NCBI GenBank assembly: GCA_019112735.1
Contig: DXIS01000012.1
Span: 1-64,000 of the forward strand
From: Candidatus Mediterraneibacter guildfordensis
GTDB taxonomy: Bacteria; Bacillota; Clostridia; Lachnospirales; Lachnospiraceae
Length of the DNA: 64,000 nt
Direction of reading: 5' to 3'
Positions 63,823-64,000 of this stretch are shown piece after piece. A program made the translations under genes and the position numbers. Within the stretch, counting starts at the first letter, position 1; each line of letters opens with the position of its first letter. Below the pieces are notes generated by a model that searched no databases, had not been told where the DNA came from, and was given only the letters and a program-made list of their open reading frames with translations.

Positions 63823-63884
63823 ATTGGGGACGTAGTAAAATTGAATTTTACTACGTCCCCAATTAACTTTTGCCCTGTCCCAAA
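63823..63884 (-). repeat. 62-bp palindromic repeat, copy 2 (inverted)
   Basis: Read on the minus strand it has TTTGGGACA, a 12-bp spacer containing GCAAAA, and a perfect 41-bp palindrome (63823-63863) with 20-nt arms. Compared with copy 1, two arm positions differ and both are matched by complementary changes in the other arm. It begins 12 bp upstream of truA. Confidence 0.75.
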
Positions 63885-63900
63885 GGTGAAACAGATCAAT

Positions 63901-64000
63901 ATGCTACCATCAAAATATCCACAGTTTAAAGGGTAGAAAGCGTCCGACTACAAACATTATGATAAGATAGATCAAGGTGATAAAATATGCCACCCGATCT
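63901..64000 (+). pseudogene. Start of a broken or unidentified gene at window edge
   Basis: ATG at 63901 begins MLPSKYPQFKG, then TAG (63934-63936), after which the same frame continues open to the edge (KASDYKHYDKIDQGDKICHP). This could be a gene with a premature stop. Alternatively, an ATG at 63987 with AAGGTG upstream could start a different frame. No family is recognised. Only the sequence beyond the window could decide. Confidence 0.25.

Overview
The window looks like chromosomal DNA of an anaerobic Firmicute of the family Lachnospiraceae; the genus cannot be resolved from the sequence alone. The evidence is a long pyruvate:ferredoxin oxidoreductase, the [FeFe]-hydrogenase maturase HydF, a MurE with the DNPR motif usual for meso-diaminopimelate enzymes, a PASTA-type Ser/Thr kinase, a T-box ahead of tyrS, strong AGGAGG ribosome-binding sites, and a priA-def-fmt-rsmB-rlmN-prpC-prkC-rsgA-rpe-thiN order like that of Bacillus subtilis. 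No rRNA, tRNA or CRISPR array was found.

Positions 1-33,200 form a surface-polysaccharide locus, almost all on the minus strand and so read from right to left. It is bounded on the left by an IS3-family element cut by the window edge. On the right lies an AT-rich stretch with a decayed UDP-glucose dehydrogenase remnant. The locus holds two flippase/polymerase (Wzx/Wzy-like) pairs. The right-hand module (18.0-29.3 kb) has a rhamnosyltransferase-like GT4, two acyltransferase-3 proteins, a GT4 joined in frame to a radical SAM/SPASM domain, a Stealth-type phosphotransferase, Wzy, Wzx, and an AMP-ligase plus acyl-carrier-protein pair. The left-hand module (0.8-17.8 kb) has GT2/GT4/GT2 enzymes, Wzy, Wzx, a polyprenyl-phosphate sugar transferase, an LCP-family attachment enzyme and a GT-C mannosyltransferase-like protein. 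Two secreted transglutaminase-fold proteins that share a three-repeat FN3 tail flank the glycosyltransferase/Wzy/Wzx block of the left module. A 491-aa HTH protein with its own promoter and a separate AMP-ligase stand at the right border.

Positions 34,000-53,200 are a housekeeping block on the minus strand: murE, priA, def, fmt, a zinc peptidase, rsmB, rlmN, prpC, prkC, rsgA, rpe, thiN, ychF and lgt, followed by nifJ with its own promoter. An alanine/sodium symporter gene is the one clear intact plus-strand gene. HydF and tyrS follow, the latter with a complete tyrosine T-box leader.

Positions 57,800-63,100 form an N-acetylglucosamine unit: a BglG/LicT-type antiterminator gene, EIIA, EIICB, nagA and nagB. 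Both transcription units begin with a sigma-A-type promoter, an RNA antiterminator (RAT) site and an overlapping terminator. This suggests that a single PRD antiterminator controls uptake and breakdown together. The unit is bracketed by two copies, in opposite orientation, of a 62-bp repeat that contains a perfect 41-bp palindrome. The palindrome arms differ between copies by compensatory changes. truA and a broken reading frame close the window.
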